A DNA stretch of 64,000 bases from Bernardetiaceae bacterium (GTDB lineage Bacteria > Bacteroidota > Bacteroidia > Cytophagales > Bernardetiaceae), in the NCBI GenBank assembly GCA_020832465.1, contig JAFIER010000119.1, positions 18,653 to 82,652 on the forward strand, in the 5' to 3' direction. Below are positions 62,197-64,000 of the stretch, piece after piece. The notes below the pieces were generated by a model. That model searched no databases, was not told the DNA's origin, and saw nothing but the letters and a program-made list of their open reading frames with translations. Position numbers and translations under genes: made by a program. Position 1 is the stretch's first letter. Each line of letters opens with the position of its first letter.

Positions 62197-63417
62197 TCAT
62201 TTGTTAATAATAAATTTTTTGCTTGCTTGCTTGCCTCCATTTTGCAGCACGATTATATATACACCGTTTGTTAAGTCATGGGTTTCTATGTTTATGGTTC
62301 TGCTATTTATGTTTGAAATTCTCTTTTCTATTTGTCCCAATAAATTATAGATTTTTATTTCGGCATTGATTGTCTCAAACGATATTGTAATACTCAAGAT
62401 TTCTTTTGCTGGGTTAGGATAAATTTTAAAGTCCCATTTAATATGCTCTCGATCTTCAATGCCTGTTGTATTACAAGGTGAATTGTTTGCTTTTATCATC
62501 ATTCCAATTTCCACATTTTTGTCTATTACACTTTGTGGCATATTTCTTACTCCCAATTGTCCAGGGTCATCTAAACCACCTGGCCATAGGTATCCAATTA
62601 GCCCAATAATGTTTGTGTCAGATACCGCTAGGTTGTAATAGTTCTGAACTACATATTTCATTGTGTCAGGAGGGTAGCCAGCAGCGCCATAAAAAGGTAA
62701 CCATTGGTCATCAATAATGAGTACTAATTTCTGATTTGGGGAGGATAATTTTGATCTAACGGTATCTAAATTTTCTAGAAATCTAGAGTCAGATTGCGGA
62801 TCGAATATTGCATATCTATTAAACCCAACCCAATCCATTGCTTGTGGAACTTGCATACTATTTACCATGGTGTACGCTTCCACCAAAAGAATCGGTATAT
62901 CAGGACAAGCATTTTTCAATAATGCACATACTGTATCCATGTCTAAGAGGGAAATTCCATTCCAAAAGGGTTCGTCAGCAATGTAAAAGCACGCTATTTT
63001 AGAAGGAACTAGAACAGATGAATTCGTTGCCAGAAAGGTTGTCCATCGAGCAGTAAAATCTGGATACAGATCCCAGTTTGCACCACTTGGAGCAAGTGTA
63101 TCAACAATCCGAAAAAACACACCTTGTATATGCAAAGCAGGTTTGACACAATGAGCATTCATTAGGTCAACACGAGCCACAATATTATCTGTATAGTTAA
63201 ATACACACATATGTGCAAGATTAGAAAAGGTGTCTACTTCGCTTATGTAGTTTGTAATAGTGTCCGTGTCAAGCGGATCATCATAAAAACAGTCAATGGC
63301 AACAAACCCAAAATGCTTTAAATGGGGAGGAGCAGTTTGTGCATAAGATTGAATTGAAAAAAAAGCCCATAAAAATCCAATAAGAGAAAAAGTTGTGGCT
63401 GTAGTTTTTAGTTTCAT
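62197..63417 (-). CDS. Secreted protein with T9SS sorting domain, possible TIM-barrel fold (first cassette)
   Basis: 406 residues. A signal peptide (about 1-26, FSIQSYAQ) and a C-terminal type A T9SS domain (FKIYPNPAKEILSITIS ... GVYIIVLQNGGKQASKKFI) enclose about 300 residues that resemble a glycosidase-like barrel: HFGFVAIDCFYDDPL, KPALHIQGVFFRI, KIACFYIADEPFW (candidate acid Glu), ILLVEAYTMVNSM, DWVGFNRYAIFDP, VLIIDDQWLP. No specific GH family can be assigned. It is unusually long for a cassette gene and is the one nearest the recombinase. Confidence 0.77.
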   Translation of the reverse strand: MKLKTTATTFSLIGFLWAFFSIQSYAQTAPPHLKHFGFVAIDCFYDDPLDTDTITNYISEVDTFSNLAHMCVFNYTDNIVARVDLMNAHCVKPALHIQGVFFRIVDTLAPSGANWDLYPDFTARWTTFLATNSSVLVPSKIACFYIADEPFWNGISLLDMDTVCALLKNACPDIPILLVEAYTMVNSMQVPQAMDWVGFNRYAIFDPQSDSRFLENLDTVRSKLSSPNQKLVLIIDDQWLPFYGAAGYPPDTMKYVVQNYYNLAVSDTNIIGLIGYLWPGGLDDPGQLGVRNMPQSVIDKNVEIGMMIKANNSPCNTTGIEDREHIKWDFKIYPNPAKEILSITISFETINAEIKIYNLLGQIEKRISNINSRTINIETHDLTNGVYIIVLQNGGKQASKKFIINK

Positions 63418-63452
63418 GTTTTTATTCGTTTACGCCTTGTTTTTACACTTGC

Positions 63453-63486
63453 AGGTAACATATAGTTATACGAACTTTAGTTCGCA
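63453..63486. other. Palindromic att-like site at the recombinase end (site i)
   Basis: GGTAACATATAGTTATACGA, then ACTTTAGTTCGCA. The core CGAACTTTAGTTCG is a perfect 14-base inverted repeat overlapping the recombinase stop codon (63477-63479). Near-identical sequences are part of sites b (55144-55173) and d (56998-57027). It is placed where an integron attI-like site would be if the recombinase were in the same orientation as the cassettes. Confidence 0.6.
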
Positions 63487-63740
63487 TTTTTTGGGTTCAT
63501 GAGATTATCTAAGGGGCTTTGCACCCTTTGGATAGTACGATTGCTTACGTGTGTGTATCGTTCGGTAGTTTTGGAGCTACTATGCCCTAAAAGTTCCTGA
63601 ATGATACGAATATCGGTGCCTGCTTCATGCAGGTGCGTTGCGAAGCTATGTCGCAAAGCGTGGAATATTATAGCGAAAACCTTTGTTTTACCTATTTTTC
63701 TCATGGCGTTGCCGCAGTCAGTAACATTTTTGTTTTGACA
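63477..63740 (-). pseudogene. Tyrosine recombinase, C-terminal remnant (integrase of the array)
   Basis: The reading frame [20 protein letters not shown] is followed by [40 protein letters not shown], then VQSPLDNLM. It keeps HxxR, the second His (LGHSS) and the Tyr nucleophile (ERYTHV), but only about 75-88 residues remain: the first catalytic Arg and the whole N-terminal domain are absent. An in-frame stop lies upstream at about 63744. It is probably a broken XerC/IntI-type gene, so the array may now depend on a recombinase encoded elsewhere. Confidence 0.75.
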
Positions 63741-64000
63741 AGCGTAAAATCATAGGATACAAAAGTAAATTTATAAACCTTTTTTTAAAATTCCAAACTT
63801 TTTGCAATATTTTTTTTCTATTTTCGACAGTTGCAAAACAGTTCAGGTCAGAAAATCTAATTTTTAGCTTGTCTTTGTTTTCTACATTTATTAAAGTTCC
63901 TGTAAAACCAATAAAATGCCCTGCCATGATTTCAACCTCTTCGCCTACTTCAAAAGAAGTATTCGAAATTTCAACATCCCCCTCAAAGCTACAAAGTCTT
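63718..64000 (-). CDS. NusG/UpxY-like transcription antiterminator, C-terminal part (runs off right edge)
   Basis: The frame is open from the right edge: [20 protein letters not shown], then [20 protein letters not shown] and [16 protein letters not shown]. This is a NusG C-terminal KOW domain, close to the UpxY/LoaP antiterminators that sit ahead of capsule clusters in Bacteroidota. After FATVE the 35-residue tail ([18 protein letters not shown]...) looks foreign and overlaps the recombinase remnant in another frame, suggesting that the gene was truncated at the junction. The N-terminal NGN domain is outside the window. Confidence 0.72.
   Translation of the reverse strand, partial: RLCSFEGDVEISNTSFEVGEEVEIMAGHFIGFTGTLINVENKDKLKIRFSDLNCFATVENRKKILQKVWNFKKRFINLLLYPMILRLSKQKCY

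Overview
The window is AT-rich chromosomal DNA from a member of the Bacteroidota. The evidence is two secreted proteins ending in type IX secretion (T9SS) sorting domains (26621-29680 and 62197-63417), promoter-like TAnnTTTG boxes without clear Shine-Dalgarno sequences, and many families typical of the phylum (DUF2490, DUF6794, TIGR04222, a NusG/UpxY-like antiterminator). A gliding or marine Cytophagales-type organism is plausible, but genus cannot be read from the sequence.

Bases 1-16700 are mostly core genes: the 5' part of carA, a CAP-domain secreted protein, an HD hydrolase, a Bax/FlgJ-type glucosaminidase, a HAD protein, a membrane-anchored spermidine-synthase-like protein, a PfkB kinase, an Rpn-type nuclease with a duplicated tail, a GRDP-like/TIGR04222 pair, fmt, marC and a large double-AAA+ ATPase. 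Bases 16750-21340 form a small accessory island with a DpnII-like endonuclease and its methyltransferase (ATGA overlap), a frameshifted lipoprotein gene and an orphan N6-adenine methyltransferase with its own HTH. Bases 21500-41000 return to housekeeping: trpS, a CPA1 Na+/H+ antiporter, a TM2 protein, a CoA-binding protein, a giant CUB-like T9SS protein, an MBL-rhodanese protein, an oligopeptide-binding lipoprotein, an alpha/beta hydrolase, gapA, YceI, a Na/Pi cotransporter, RlpA and acs. Bases 41600-47400 carry five co-directional envelope genes (two DUF2490 proteins, a MORN protein, a beta-barrel and a large exported protein).

The most unusual part is 47500-64000. Every gene there reads leftward. 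From 51 kb to the recombinase remnant at 63.5 kb, each gene or gene pair is separated by a palindromic element that looks like an integron attC site: RYYYAAC/GTTRRRY-like cores, inner complementary arms and a shared internal motif. Cargo includes a Hachiman-like hamA-hamB defence pair, a Fic toxin with a VbhA-like antitoxin, DUF4184 and DUF6794 proteins, unknown proteins and a secreted T9SS protein. At the head is the C-terminal part of a tyrosine recombinase. Its stop codon lies inside a palindrome that recurs in two of the boundary sites. A group II intron sits exactly in one attC-like core. I read this as an integron-like cassette array with a decayed recombinase. A type IIG/ISP restriction-modification gene lies at its far end, and a NusG-like antiterminator runs off the right edge.

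Across the core regions, at least three families of intergenic palindromic repeats are scattered, including a MITE-like family with GGGTGTACG ends. No tRNA, rRNA, CRISPR array or complete insertion sequence was recognised.
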